The notes under the pieces were generated by a model, which saw only the letters and a program-made list of their open reading frames with translations, was not told the origin of the DNA and ran no database searches. The position numbers were made by a program, and so were the translations under genes. Of a stretch of 64,000 nt of DNA, positions 42,724 to 51,993 are shown in pieces. Every line of letters starts with the position of its first letter. Position 1 is the stretch's first letter. The DNA is from Kiloniella majae. GTDB lineage: Bacteria; Pseudomonadota; Alphaproteobacteria; Kiloniellales; Kiloniellaceae. Where the stretch lies: the NCBI RefSeq assembly GCF_002118315.1, contig NZ_MTSZ01000005.1, forward strand, positions 186,001-250,000. The letters run 5' to 3'.

Positions 42724-43422
42724 ATGCTTCAAGATACAGAAACAGAGGCTTTAACGTCTCTTCTAGAAGTTATTGATGCAGCTGGCGCCGTTGGCTGGGT
42801 TCTAGCTGGCATGGCACTTTCAGCAGCCGTTGTGATCTTTTACAAGGTAGTTGTCTTCTGGCGCTCTGGTCTTTGGCAAACAAAAGTATTGAGACAAGCA
42901 CGCGTTAAGCTGCGACAAGGTGAAATCGTAGAAGCTGTTCATATGTTAGACAGTTTACGACACCCTGCTGTTCAACTTGTCACACTGGGTGTAGATCGTG
43001 CCCGTACAATTGGCCTTGATGACAAAAACCTTGAAATAGAAATGGAGCAACTTTCACTCGGTGTGTTGGAGCGTCTGAAATCCGGTATTCGTTATATTGG
43101 CGCTGTTGCAGCACTTAGCCCTTTGATGGGATTACTCGGAACCGTTCTTGGTATGATTGATGCCTTCCGGCAGATGGAAGCCGCAGGTAACCAAGTTGAC
43201 CCCTCTATTCTCTCAGGGGGTATTTGGCTCGCCCTTCTAACCACAGCAATCGGGCTTGTTGTTGCTATTCCAGCAACGGCAGCACAAATCTGGCTGAACA
43301 GTGTCATTCAAAAAACGACCCGCAGATTGGAAGAAACAGGAACCGCGGTTCTCACCGGATTACATATTCACACCCTCAAAGCACGTTCCATGAATGATGC
43401 AGTTAACTTTGCGGCCGAATAA
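42724..43422 (+). CDS. exbB: ExbB/TolQ-family proton-channel protein
   Basis: 232 residues. Three membrane helices: about 18-44 (AVGWVLAGMALSAAVVIFYKVVVF), 122-146 (YIGAVAALSPLMGLLGTVLGMIDAF) and 162-191 (LSGGIWLALLTTAIGLVVAIPATA). LSPLMGLLGTVLGMIDAF and SGGIWLALLTTAIGL are the conserved MotA/TolQ/ExbB blocks. With ExbD it forms the proton-driven energiser of TonB. AAGGA lies about 10 bases before the ATG. The Fur-like site upstream suggests iron repression. It heads the only plus-strand operon in the window. Confidence 0.93.
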   Translation: MLQDTETEALTSLLEVIDAAGAVGWVLAGMALSAAVVIFYKVVVFWRSGLWQTKVLRQARVKLRQGEIVEAVHMLDSLRHPAVQLVTLGVDRARTIGLDDKNLEIEMEQLSLGVLERLKSGIRYIGAVAALSPLMGLLGTVLGMIDAFRQMEAAGNQVDPSILSGGIWLALLTTAIGLVVAIPATAAQIWLNSVIQKTTRRLEETGTAVLTGLHIHTLKARSMNDAVNFAAE

Positions 43423-43427
43423 CGATC

Positions 43428-43844
43428 ATGCGCTTATCTGGTGAAAGTACGGATAAATTACCCACGATCAGCCTGACACCGTTGATTGATGTTGTTTTTA
43501 TTCTCTTAATCTTTTTTATGCTCGCCTCAAGCTTTCTGGATTGGCGCGAACTTCCTATTCAAGGACAAGCCGCCAAACCAAGTTCATCACCCTCATCACA
43601 ATCACCGAAAGAAACAATACGGTTATCCCTCTCACGAGATGGAACAATCAAACTTGGGAGCAAAAAAATTGATCGAGGCGGTCTTAAAAAAGTTTTGATG
43701 TCCAAAACTACTACTCTGGAGACCATCAAAGTTTATATTGCGGTTGAAGACGGTGTAAGGATGCAAAATACACTAGATTTTCTTCAGGAATTAAAAGCAT
43801 TTGGATTGATTGACTTAACTCTCCAGGATCAACAAAAGTCATGA
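43428..43844 (+). CDS. exbD: ExbD-family protein, first copy
   Basis: 138 residues. One N-terminal membrane helix contains the family aspartate: SLTPLIDVVFILLIFFMLASSF, with Asp21. That residue carries protons in the TonB energiser. The periplasmic domain ends with MQNTLDFLQELKAFGLIDLTL, the usual C-terminal pattern. It starts 5 bases after exbB and overlaps the second exbD by 4 bases, so the three energiser proteins are made together. It is about normal length for ExbD (130-145 residues). Confidence 0.93.
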   Translation: MRLSGESTDKLPTISLTPLIDVVFILLIFFMLASSFLDWRELPIQGQAAKPSSSPSSQSPKETIRLSLSRDGTIKLGSKKIDRGGLKKVLMSKTTTLETIKVYIAVEDGVRMQNTLDFLQELKAFGLIDLTLQDQQKS

Positions 43845-44266
43845 AAATCAGGCAAGACGATAGCTCATCAGAATTAACAGAAAGCACATTGCCCATGATT
43901 AATGTTGTCTTTCTTTTGCTTATATTCTTCATGATTGCCGGGTCATTACAGAAAACCCTCCCCTACAACATAACCCCATTACAAGCACAGGTTGACGCGG
44001 CACAACAGCAAACACCATTAGTCATTCACGTTGCTGCTGATGGACGCATTATGATCGAAGAGCAGGAGGTTACGCTAAAGCTGTTTGAAAGATCTATACA
44101 CGAACACCTCAGAACGCCCCGGTCTGAAACAAGTTCTGACGTTTTATCAAACCACCCCATTACAATCCGCTCTGACCAATCTACGAATACAACGACTGTT
44201 GTGAAGATTCTTTCGCTCTTGAAAGAGATGAAGATCAAACAAGTTGCACTGGCAACAGTACGTTAA
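43841..44266 (+). CDS. exbD: ExbD-family protein, second copy with Asn at the proton site
   Basis: 141 residues with the ExbD plan: a single membrane helix (LPMINVVFLLLIFFMIAGSL) and a periplasmic domain (TPLVIHVAADGRIMIEEQEVTL, and TTVVKILSLLKEMKIKQVALAT). At the position of the essential Asp the codon at 43901-43903 is AAT, giving Asn21, so this copy probably cannot carry protons alone. It sits with a canonical ExbD, so a mixed assembly or a structural role is likely. It overlaps the first exbD by 4 bases. Confidence 0.9.
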   Translation: MKIRQDDSSSELTESTLPMINVVFLLLIFFMIAGSLQKTLPYNITPLQAQVDAAQQQTPLVIHVAADGRIMIEEQEVTLKLFERSIHEHLRTPRSETSSDVLSNHPITIRSDQSTNTTTVVKILSLLKEMKIKQVALATVR

Positions 44267-44281
44267 AGCAAAGGTACAATC

Positions 44282-45352
44282 GTGGAGCTAACTATACGAA
44301 ATGGCTTTTTAGAAAAGCTTCTCACACTTTTGGGCCTGCTAACACTTTGCATTATTCTTATGATCGTCTTAATCCTGAGCCATAAACAGCACGCAGGTTT
44401 TGAAGATGGTAACGAAGGTGGCAGTATTGTTGTTTCTCTTTCATCTGCCCCCAGCGCAGAAGCTTCAGCATTTGGAGAAAATAGTTCAGAACTAGACACC
44501 CCAGAAGCAACAAATCAATCAGAAGCGCGTACCACACCAGAAATTCAAGAATTACCAAAAGAGATAGAGCTAGAAGAAGTAAAACCTGAAGTTACTAAAG
44601 AAGCGGAAATTGTTGAACCATCCCCCATCATATCGCAGCCTGAACAAGAGCCACAGGAACTGACAGAACCAGTCATCATACCTGAGCCAGAAATAATTCC
44701 CGAACAAGAGATTGATCAACCTGAAATCATTGAACCTGCTGAGATCACTGAGCCAATAGTACAACCAGCTCCTAGTATTGAAACGGTTCAAAAACCTAAA
44801 GCAAAGCCTAAGCCGCCTGTTCAAAAATCAGTTAAAATTGTTGAAAAAAAGAGTATTTCAAAACCTCTCCCAAAAGTAACAAACATCCCTGTTCCTACCC
44901 AAAAAGCAAATACGGGAAAAAGTAAAGAAACTATCGACGCCACCAATATCGGCGCCCAAAGCGAAGACAATAATTCTAGCGGACAACAAGGCATTAACCC
45001 GAATAAAAGCAAGAACACAGGCAACACCAATCAAACAGCAAACAATCGTGGCGCAGGACAAAAAGCAACGGGCGATTACTGGAAAGCTGTACAAATTCAT
45101 CTTGCACGTAATAAGCGTTATCCTCGCAAAGCAAAAAGACGCCAAATGCAAGGTGAAATCATGATACAATTAACGCTCTTTTCATCTGGTAAAGTCGAGA
45201 GTTACAAGATCCTTGAAAGTTCAGGCTTTCCATTACTAGACAAAGCCGCAATCAAAATGATTAATAAATCTGCCCCGTTCCCGCCTTTTCCTGCAAGCAT
45301 CACTGCCGCTCAGATGAGCCGGCGTATTCCGGTCGTGTTTAACATGAAATAA
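44282..45352 (+). CDS. tonB: TonB-family energy transducer
   Basis: 356 residues starting at a GTG at 44282 with AAAGG 7 bases upstream. An N-terminal membrane helix (about 12-34, LLTLLGLLTLCIILMIVLIL) is followed by a very acidic, Pro- and Glu-rich linker from about 70 to 165 (EPVIIPEPEIIPEQEIDQPE), then a Lys-Pro-rich stretch (KPKAKPKPPVQK). The TonB C-terminal domain is at about 265-356 (YPRKAKRRQMQGEIMIQLTLFSSGKVESYKILESSGFPLLDKAA). It spans the periplasm to energise the two receptors here. The linker is longer and more acidic than in E. coli TonB. Confidence 0.92.
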   Translation: MELTIRNGFLEKLLTLLGLLTLCIILMIVLILSHKQHAGFEDGNEGGSIVVSLSSAPSAEASAFGENSSELDTPEATNQSEARTTPEIQELPKEIELEEVKPEVTKEAEIVEPSPIISQPEQEPQELTEPVIIPEPEIIPEQEIDQPEIIEPAEITEPIVQPAPSIETVQKPKAKPKPPVQKSVKIVEKKSISKPLPKVTNIPVPTQKANTGKSKETIDATNIGAQSEDNNSSGQQGINPNKSKNTGNTNQTANNRGAGQKATGDYWKAVQIHLARNKRYPRKAKRRQMQGEIMIQLTLFSSGKVESYKILESSGFPLLDKAAIKMINKSAPFPPFPASITAAQMSRRIPVVFNMK

Positions 45353-45410
45353 TGAAGATCAAAGGCGATCATGCTGCTATAGGGCAAGTATAAAGACGCT
45401 ACAAACAATC

Positions 45411-45450
45411 ATAAGGCACGACAAGTCACTTATCCTTGCTCGTGCCTTAT
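45411..45450. terminator. Bidirectional terminator-like hairpin
   Basis: ATAAGGCACGA (45411-45421) and TCGTGCCTTAT (45440-45450) are exact 11-base arms around an 18-base loop, located between convergent tonB (ends 45352) and the ATPase gene (ends 45524). The plus side is followed by AACTTTGAATGTTTTC, moderately T-rich. Confidence 0.6.
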
Positions 45451-45523
45451 AACTTTGAATGTTTTCTTATTCAGCACAGCTTTAAATATAAAAGGTTACA
45501 TATCTAAAATAATGGTAAATTCT

Positions 45524-46294
45524 TCATATCGCACCAACTACATCAATACGGGGATATCCGGGCTTTGATAAATCAATTTCAGTTTCAACGTGATAAACAC
45601 GAGCAAGATTCTCTGGAATTAAAACTTCTTCCGATGGACCACTTGCAATAACTTTCCCATTTTTCATCAACACTAAAAGATCGCAATAGCGAGCAGCTAA
45701 ATCCAAGTCATGTAAAGCCGCAATTGATACACGACCATCTTGCTGAACTTTGTTTTTGACAAGCTCTAATACGATCATTCGCCAACGTAAATCCAACGCA
45801 GACGTAGGTTCATCAAGTAACAACAGCTCGGGATCACGGATAAAAGCCAACGCCAATCCTATCAGCTGACGCTTTCCACCGGATAAGGTATGTAAGGCAT
45901 CTAGCTGAAAATCGCTTAAACCCAGGTCATTAAAAATGCTTTCGATTTTTCTGGAAAGTTCTTTGTCACTATAAGGCAATGCAAGGGCGCGCGCTGTACT
46001 CCACATTAACTCTGTTGGCGTCAAGGCGGTTGGTGCTGGTGGCGTTTGAGGCATCGTCGCAACTTTTTCATGCCATTTTTTACTCCCAACCTCTTGCAAA
46101 TTATCATCATCAAAAATGATATTACCTTTTGATTTCTTCTCACCGGAAAGGCATTTCATAAGGGTTGATTTGCCAGAAGCATTTGGTCCCAGCAGGCCAA
46201 CAACCATTCCTCCATCCACATCGGGGAATGTTATGTCATGCAGAATCTGTTTTTTACCGTAAAATGCCGATAGATTTTTAACACTTAATCTCAT
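45524..46294 (-). CDS. Iron-complex ABC transporter ATPase, system 2
   Basis: 256 residues from the ATG at 46294 (MRLSVKNLSAFYG), which overlaps the permease stop (ATGA). A longer frame into the permease would be spurious. Walker A is GPNASGKSTLMKCL, the signature LSGGKRQLIGLALAFIRD and Walker B LLLLDEPTSALDLRWRM, with ALHDLDLAARYCD as the switch region. These are typical of FecE/BtuD-like ATPases. It powers the single-unit permease encoded just upstream. It is the final gene of the operon, facing tonB with a hairpin between. Confidence 0.9.
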   Translation of the reverse strand: MRLSVKNLSAFYGKKQILHDITFPDVDGGMVVGLLGPNASGKSTLMKCLSGEKKSKGNIIFDDDNLQEVGSKKWHEKVATMPQTPPAPTALTPTELMWSTARALALPYSDKELSRKIESIFNDLGLSDFQLDALHTLSGGKRQLIGLALAFIRDPELLLLDEPTSALDLRWRMIVLELVKNKVQQDGRVSIAALHDLDLAARYCDLLVLMKNGKVIASGPSEEVLIPENLARVYHVETEIDLSKPGYPRIDVVGAI

Positions 46295-47340
46295 GATGAC
46301 CTGCCTCGCCTTTGTATCAGCAAAAACAAGAATAGAGGAACACCAACAACAGCCGTTAAAATCCCCACAGGAATAATGACACCTGGAATCAGTGTTTTCG
46401 ATAATCCAGAAGCAATAGAAAGGATCAGAGCACTGCATAAAACGGCACCAGGAACCAACATCCGGTGATCTTCACCAAGTAAAAGGCGCGCGATATGTGG
46501 ACCGACCAAGCCGATAAAACCAATTGTTCCGACAAAACACACGGCAAAGGCAGCCAGAATCGAAGACCGGATAATCACCCATGTTCTAAGTCTTGAGACA
46601 TCAACACCTGTACTTCTGGCGTGCGCTTCCCCACCTCGCAACAAGGTCAATAGCCAGACATGCTTTATACTAAAGGGAAATATGGCAAGGAAGCAGCAGG
46701 TCACAATAGTAACTTCAAGCCATCCGGCTTTGGTAAGGTTTCCAATTGTCCAGAACACAACCTGTTGCAATGCATCAGCATCCGCGATCAAGTGAAAACC
46801 CGAAGCAATCGCATTGCATAAAAACACCAAAGCAATACCGAACAAAATAACCGTTTCACGTGCACCTCCAGATAGTCGAACAACAATCAGAATCAGACAC
46901 GACGAGCTCAATGCACCTAGAAGAGCCAACACAGGTAATATGAACGCTGGTGGAACAAAAGGAACTGACGGTAACAGAACAATAGCAACACTGGCACCCA
47001 AAACAGCCGCAGAAGAAACACCAAGCGTAAAAGGGCTGGCCAAAGGATTATCCAGCACCGTTTGAGTTTCTATCCCCGAAAGCCCTAGTGCAGCACCAAC
47101 CACAATGGCAATCAAGGCATCTGGTAATCGTACATCCCATAAAATGATCTTGTACCGTAACTCAAGGCTTTGAGGGTTTATCAAGCCATCGATAACCTGT
47201 CCGGCACTCAAGCCAGACGGTCCGGCAAGAATATCCAGCCAAAGACTGAGAACAAGTGCGCCTAACAGCCCCGACAATATGAAGACCCGTCGTCGGGTCA
47301 GTCGTGAAAATTCAATCGCGAGAGTACTAGTTTGCATCAT
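46291..47340 (-). CDS. Iron-complex ABC permease, FecCD family, system 2
   Basis: 349 residues from the ATG at 47340, overlapping the end of the binding-protein gene by 14 bases. A longer frame would run further into that gene. Single-unit permease with about 9-10 helices: GAALGLSGIETQTVLDNPLASPFTLGVSSAAVLGASVAI, GGEAHARSTGVDVSRLR, GTIGFIGLVGPHIARLLLGEDHRMLVPGAVLCSA, then the C-terminal IIPVGILTAVVGVPLFLFLL. It acts as a homodimer, unlike the fused permease of system 1. Ligand unknown. Confidence 0.9.
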   Translation of the reverse strand: MMQTSTLAIEFSRLTRRRVFILSGLLGALVLSLWLDILAGPSGLSAGQVIDGLINPQSLELRYKIILWDVRLPDALIAIVVGAALGLSGIETQTVLDNPLASPFTLGVSSAAVLGASVAIVLLPSVPFVPPAFILPVLALLGALSSSCLILIVVRLSGGARETVILFGIALVFLCNAIASGFHLIADADALQQVVFWTIGNLTKAGWLEVTIVTCCFLAIFPFSIKHVWLLTLLRGGEAHARSTGVDVSRLRTWVIIRSSILAAFAVCFVGTIGFIGLVGPHIARLLLGEDHRMLVPGAVLCSALILSIASGLSKTLIPGVIIPVGILTAVVGVPLFLFLLIQRRGRSS

Positions 47341-48448
47341 GCCGATAGGTCGTAAAATATGCGCCATCAACGCCGAACGGCATAAATTGGTCGTAGATAT
47401 CAATCAAGCTTTGTTGAGGATCAACATCTTGAAAGCGATCAGGGTGTATCCATTTTGCAAAAGCCTCCAGAACAACAATATTGAACGGAGAGTTATAAAA
47501 GTTATGCCAAAAGCTATGGGCACGGCTCGTACGCACTGCGTCCATTGCCTGGAACTCATCCGCAGTCAGATAGCTCGATAAACTTTGTGCGGCCATCTCT
47601 GCTGTCATTCCAGGCCCAACGGCGACAGGCAAGTTTCCCAATTTAAACTCCCCTAAGGTACCAGAAGCTGTCCCTATCCAGACATCAGGGTTTTCATCCA
47701 AGAGAAATTCATTTGTATGAAGAGCTGTCGGCCCCGGGGCCACAGCATCAGCTATATTCTTGCCGCCTGCAACTTCGACAAACGGGCCGAGCATCCCATC
47801 AGCCATTCCCCAGCAACAAGCTCTTCGCCCTGCGTGAACTTGCAAGAAAACAGTCGGGCGATTTTCAATATTATCCAGCCGCTCACGCACCATCGCCAAA
47901 CGTTTTTCATAGTGATTGATATAACGTTCGGCCTTTTCCTCTTCACCAAGGATTTGACCTAACAGGCGAAGGGACGGAATTGTGTTATTCAGGGGATCAA
48001 GACGGAAGTCAATAAAAACAACGGTAATCCCCGCAGCATCCAACTGTTTCATTAACTCATGATTTTTAGCATTGGGGCCATGATCACTTAGCCCAAAAAT
48101 CGCGACTTCAGGCTTCAGATCAATGATCTTTTCAACAGAGACACTATCTGCACTGCGGCTTCCAAATATTGGTATTTCCTTTGTCTCTGGAAATTTCGCT
48201 TTTAACTTTTTATCCAGTCCCGGGTGGGTCCAGCCCAGTGTTGTCATCATACCCACAACACCCTGCACCGGGTTTTCCGGCCTCAAGATAGAAAGTGCCG
48301 TTAAATACCGCCCTTCACTGACAACAAATTTTGAGACGGGAGCTTCAATAGAAACTTTACGCCCAGCTAAATCAATAACTTCAAGAGAAGACGCACTAGC
48401 CTGTTGGACAACAAACACAGACAAAAGGATCGTAATAAAGAGTTTCAT
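47327..48448 (-). CDS. Periplasmic iron-complex-binding protein, system 2
   Basis: 373 residues with a Sec signal peptide (residues 1-19, ending QQASA). The mature part has SKFVVSEGRYLTALSILRPENPVQGVVG, KIIDLKPEVAIFGLSDHGP, ITVVFIDFRLDPLNNTIPSLRLLGQIL and VFLQVHAGRRACCWGMADGMLGPFVEVAGGKNIADA, typical of PeripBP_2 proteins of FepB/HmuT-related groups. The Cys-Cys pair in RRACCWG is unusual and could form a disulfide. It is followed by permease and ATPase genes and preceded by its receptor. Confidence 0.85.
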   Translation of the reverse strand: MKLFITILLSVFVVQQASASSLEVIDLAGRKVSIEAPVSKFVVSEGRYLTALSILRPENPVQGVVGMMTTLGWTHPGLDKKLKAKFPETKEIPIFGSRSADSVSVEKIIDLKPEVAIFGLSDHGPNAKNHELMKQLDAAGITVVFIDFRLDPLNNTIPSLRLLGQILGEEEKAERYINHYEKRLAMVRERLDNIENRPTVFLQVHAGRRACCWGMADGMLGPFVEVAGGKNIADAVAPGPTALHTNEFLLDENPDVWIGTASGTLGEFKLGNLPVAVGPGMTAEMAAQSLSSYLTADEFQAMDAVRTSRAHSFWHNFYNSPFNIVVLEAFAKWIHPDRFQDVDPQQSLIDIYDQFMPFGVDGAYFTTYRHDAN

Positions 48449-48518
48449 AAGTTTGACCTCGAACTAAGAATGGCCCGGAACCTTTCAGTATCCGAACCAT
48501 TCCTGCTCATTATTTAAA

Positions 48519-50768
48519 TTAAAAATCTGCTCGAACAGAGAATAAGAAGGACCGACCTGCTTCTAATGCAGGCTCAACGTTGGAAAATTCCTGACCATAG
48601 GACGCGCGATCCGCATAGGATGCATCGTTAATGTTATTACCTTCCAAACGCAGGGTCAGAAATTCAAAATCTTCCGGTTTATATTCTGCATAGAGTCCAA
48701 AGGTGGCATAACTGTCTTGAGGATTTCCGCCTCCTTTGGTCGTATCTTTGTTTTTCAAGGCGGCATCAACGGTTCCACCAACTGAAAGACCTGTGTCTTT
48801 AAAGGTATGTGCTGTCTCAAAGGCAATAACACGCCCCAAAGGTGCGCCAAGATATTGCGTCGTATCCGAGTCAGATAAAGAGGGATCTCCGTCCACTTTA
48901 ATGCCTGTATCAGAATAGGAAATATGAGCAAAACCATCCGTCCAATCATAACCAGCGCCGATTTCAAAACCACGTGTAACAAAGTCATGCCTCAAATGAG
49001 GACCTCCACCCCATGAAGCTTTTCGCGCATTTTCAATATCACTACTAAAAACGCTCGCATCAAAGCTGAATCCTCTAAATTCTGTCTCAAAACCAAGAGA
49101 ATAGTTTTGTGATCGGGTTGGCTTTACTTCGTTGCTATTATAATCCCAAGCCCCGGGGTTATAGATATATGCCTCGGCAAGACTTATACCGCCAAAAACA
49201 TTGGAATACCCGCCTTTCAACGTCACACCTTCGATCACTTCATAAGCAACAGATGCATTTCCGCTCAAGCCCTGATTATCAAAGTTGGTTCCGTCCAAAC
49301 CCGTGAAATACTGTGTATCTCCACGGGCACCAAAAGAAAGGCGTAGATTTTCCAAGGGTTCTATTCGTGCTTGACCGAATATACCTACGTTTGTTGCCTT
49401 TTCATCAGTAGACGGGGTTGTATTATCTTTGTATTTGTTCACATCATGATAAAAATCAATGCCAGCTGTGATCTTATTATTTTCATCAAAGTTAAAATCA
49501 TTCTCGAACTTTCCTGATAAGCTTGTTGTCGCTGCATCGCTTCCAAATGGTGACGGTACCTCAACAGATGACACACCATATCCAAGCGTAATTCGCGGAT
49601 CTATCCAACCGGATGTCTCGGTCATGTTATAATTAAATACGAAGTTTGAACGCTTTACGGCATATACACGCTCGGCTGATTCATTTTTGTTTGTCAGATT
49701 TTGAAGGTTGGCACGGAAAGGGCGATCCGATTCATCATCAACAAGTTCACCCGAGAGTTCAAAACGGTGAACATCATGCTCGTATCCAGCTTTACCAAGA
49801 AAAGATCTTAAATTAGTCCCCGTTCCTACCGTTTGATTCCCATCACCATCATCATAGTCATCGCCCTTGCCCCACTTGAAGAAACCAAGCGCTTCAAAAT
49901 CACCAACACGCCCAAACAAGGCATTACCATTGGTATAGGTTTCACTGTTGGTGTCATAGCTTGCCGTAACAAAACCACCATAGCTTTCACCCTCTTCCAG
50001 AACATCATCAACATCCACAGTTTCATAGACGATCCCACCGGCCAAAGCCCCTGGACCGATATCTGCGGGTGCAATTGTTGGATCAACACGCACAGCTTTA
50101 AGAAGGCTCGGATCAATTAGATTATTTCCTGTGTGGTGAAAAACCTTGTTGTTTTGGCGGGCGCCATCAATGGTCACGGCAAGGTTATGTTCTTCGACAC
50201 CACGGACATATACCTTCTGCGTGACGGGGATTCCACCACCTACAGAAACTGCCGCCTCACCCGCAAAAACCTCTTTAACCGTCGTCGGATTTCGACGTGC
50301 AAGATCAACGCTTGATATATATTTGGAATCAACACGGTCAGCACTACCGGCATGACGATCAGAGTTTGAAACGCCGGTAATCAGGATTGGTGATAGTGTT
50401 GCTTCATCCGCTTCAGCATTACTGGAAGAAACCAGAACCGAACCATCAGCAGTGACTTCATACTTTAGATCCAACCCGGCAATCATTTTATTTAAAGCAT
50501 CCTGGGCTGTCATTCGACCTTTGACGGCATTCGCCTTTACGCCGCGAACAAGGTCACCATGGGCAGAAACCTGTAGGCCGGATTGAATACCAAAGGTACT
50601 TAAACTGTTTGCCAGATCCTGTGATGGGATATCGAAGTCATATTCTTCACTAATTGTACTTTGCGCAGCAACTGTTGGCACATAAGCAAATGTGCCCCCC
50701 ATTACCAATGCAAATGCTATTCCTTGCAATATACTTTTATTGCGCGGATACCCCAGAAACCTACTCAT
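48519..50768 (-). CDS. TonB-dependent receptor with STN signalling domain, system 2
   Basis: 749 residues from the ATG at 50768, which has AAGGG about 9 bases upstream; the longer GTG frame is less likely. Signal peptide to about residue 36 (VAAQ). STN domain at about 42-97 (YDFDIPSQDLANSLSTFGIQSGLQVSAHGD). The plug contains PTTVKEVFAGEAAVSVGGGIPVTQKVYVRGVEEHNLAVTIDGARQNNKVFHHTGNNLIDPSLLKAVRV, the pattern of heme/hemoglobin-type and related receptors. It ends with FSVRADF. PFRANLQNL in the barrel resembles, but is not identical to, the FRAP box of heme receptors, so heme is only a possible ligand. Confidence 0.87.
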   Translation of the reverse strand: MSRFLGYPRNKSILQGIAFALVMGGTFAYVPTVAAQSTISEEYDFDIPSQDLANSLSTFGIQSGLQVSAHGDLVRGVKANAVKGRMTAQDALNKMIAGLDLKYEVTADGSVLVSSSNAEADEATLSPILITGVSNSDRHAGSADRVDSKYISSVDLARRNPTTVKEVFAGEAAVSVGGGIPVTQKVYVRGVEEHNLAVTIDGARQNNKVFHHTGNNLIDPSLLKAVRVDPTIAPADIGPGALAGGIVYETVDVDDVLEEGESYGGFVTASYDTNSETYTNGNALFGRVGDFEALGFFKWGKGDDYDDGDGNQTVGTGTNLRSFLGKAGYEHDVHRFELSGELVDDESDRPFRANLQNLTNKNESAERVYAVKRSNFVFNYNMTETSGWIDPRITLGYGVSSVEVPSPFGSDAATTSLSGKFENDFNFDENNKITAGIDFYHDVNKYKDNTTPSTDEKATNVGIFGQARIEPLENLRLSFGARGDTQYFTGLDGTNFDNQGLSGNASVAYEVIEGVTLKGGYSNVFGGISLAEAYIYNPGAWDYNSNEVKPTRSQNYSLGFETEFRGFSFDASVFSSDIENARKASWGGGPHLRHDFVTRGFEIGAGYDWTDGFAHISYSDTGIKVDGDPSLSDSDTTQYLGAPLGRVIAFETAHTFKDTGLSVGGTVDAALKNKDTTKGGGNPQDSYATFGLYAEYKPEDFEFLTLRLEGNNINDASYADRASYGQEFSNVEPALEAGRSFLFSVRADF

Positions 50769-50891
50769 AAACTTTTCCCTTATACCCCAAAGAAACACAC
50801 TCAATTAAGAATGCGTCTCATTTAAAACTATATAAAGACGGATTGGGGTAAGGGGATTTTCAAAAAAAGAAGCTTTTTTTAGAAAAAGTTC

Positions 50892-51860
50892 CTAACTATT
50901 TGAAATTACAATAAACCAAGGAGTGACTTGATAAGATTCGGCCCCAATGGATTGCGCAAGCGCCTTCAAAGCAGTAACTGGCTTTGAGAGTAAATACATA
51001 CCTGTTACAGGTTGATTTTTCAGGTCTTCATCTGCGATGACAACAATGCCGCTGTAATGTCGATCCAGCGCATTCACAACGTCCAAAGCAGAGTGGTCAT
51101 TTGCGATAAAACGCCCGTCACGCCATGCTGAAATATGTTTCGGAGAGATATGACCCCGGACAAAATCGCCAGATATTGCGACATCAATACGATCACCAAT
51201 CTTGAGGATTTCTGTATCAGGTCTCTTCGGATCCGGCTTAACGGCAACCGTTCCTTCCTGCACCATCACGCCAACATTATCTTCGACTATATTGACGTCA
51301 AACGCCGTTCCCAGAACAGAGATTTCTGTGCCAAGAGAAAATACTCGAAAGGATTTCTCCGGGTTATGGCTAACGTCAAAAAAAGCCTGCCCTTCCAAGA
51401 GTTGAACATCCCGCGACTTTTCGGAATAATTCAATTTCAGCTTGCTTTCAGGCCCCATATAAACCTGACTTCCATCCTCCAATGTCACCTGTCGAATTTC
51501 ACCCGCCGTCGTTGCATAGTCGTAATCAGAAAGAGGTTCAAATTTTAGAACAAGGGCAAATAAAATTGACGCTGCCACGGCCATAAAAGACATCACTTTG
51601 AATTTGGATCGACGGAAAGCAACAACGTTATTTATCACTTGTTTCTCTACGATTTGAGATTCCGCCCATTGATCCTCATACCGGGGAGTAATAGCCCCCA
51701 TCAATTTATAAGCTTTGATAGCTTTCTTCCAGGCCTCTGCATGCTCCGGCTTTTGCTCATACCATTGCGTGAATTCAGATATAAGCACTTTGTCATCAGG
51801 ATTCTCTTTCATAACCAGCAACCACTCGCTGGCTTCTTGCGGCTCAATAATATTACTCAT
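50892..51860 (-). CDS. fecR: FecR-type transmembrane anti-sigma regulator, system 2
   Basis: 322 residues from the ATG at 51860, which has AGGA 6 bases upstream; an ATG 12 bases earlier is also open. FecR_N domain (EPQEASEWLLVMKENPDDKVLISEFTQWYEQKPEHAEAWKKAIKAYKLMG), a membrane helix near 90-108 (KVMSFMAVAASILFALVL), then DGSQVYMGPESKLKLNYSEKSRDVQLLEGQAFFDVSHNPEKSFRV and TEISVLGTAFDVNIV of the periplasmic FecR domain. It transmits the receptor-2 signal to the sigma factor encoded upstream. Same order as system 1: fecI, fecR, receptor. Confidence 0.88.
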   Translation of the reverse strand: MSNIIEPQEASEWLLVMKENPDDKVLISEFTQWYEQKPEHAEAWKKAIKAYKLMGAITPRYEDQWAESQIVEKQVINNVVAFRRSKFKVMSFMAVAASILFALVLKFEPLSDYDYATTAGEIRQVTLEDGSQVYMGPESKLKLNYSEKSRDVQLLEGQAFFDVSHNPEKSFRVFSLGTEISVLGTAFDVNIVEDNVGVMVQEGTVAVKPDPKRPDTEILKIGDRIDVAISGDFVRGHISPKHISAWRDGRFIANDHSALDVVNALDRHYSGIVVIADEDLKNQPVTGMYLLSKPVTALKALAQSIGAESYQVTPWFIVISNS

Positions 51861-51993
51861 TACCGTCCTCATTCGAGAATATGTAACTAACAGAATCCTT
51901 CATTATTCCATCACTAGAAGACAAGAAGCCAAACACACGTAATAATTTAAATACTCTATATAGACTGTTCTTACGGAAAGAATTTTCAAATTT

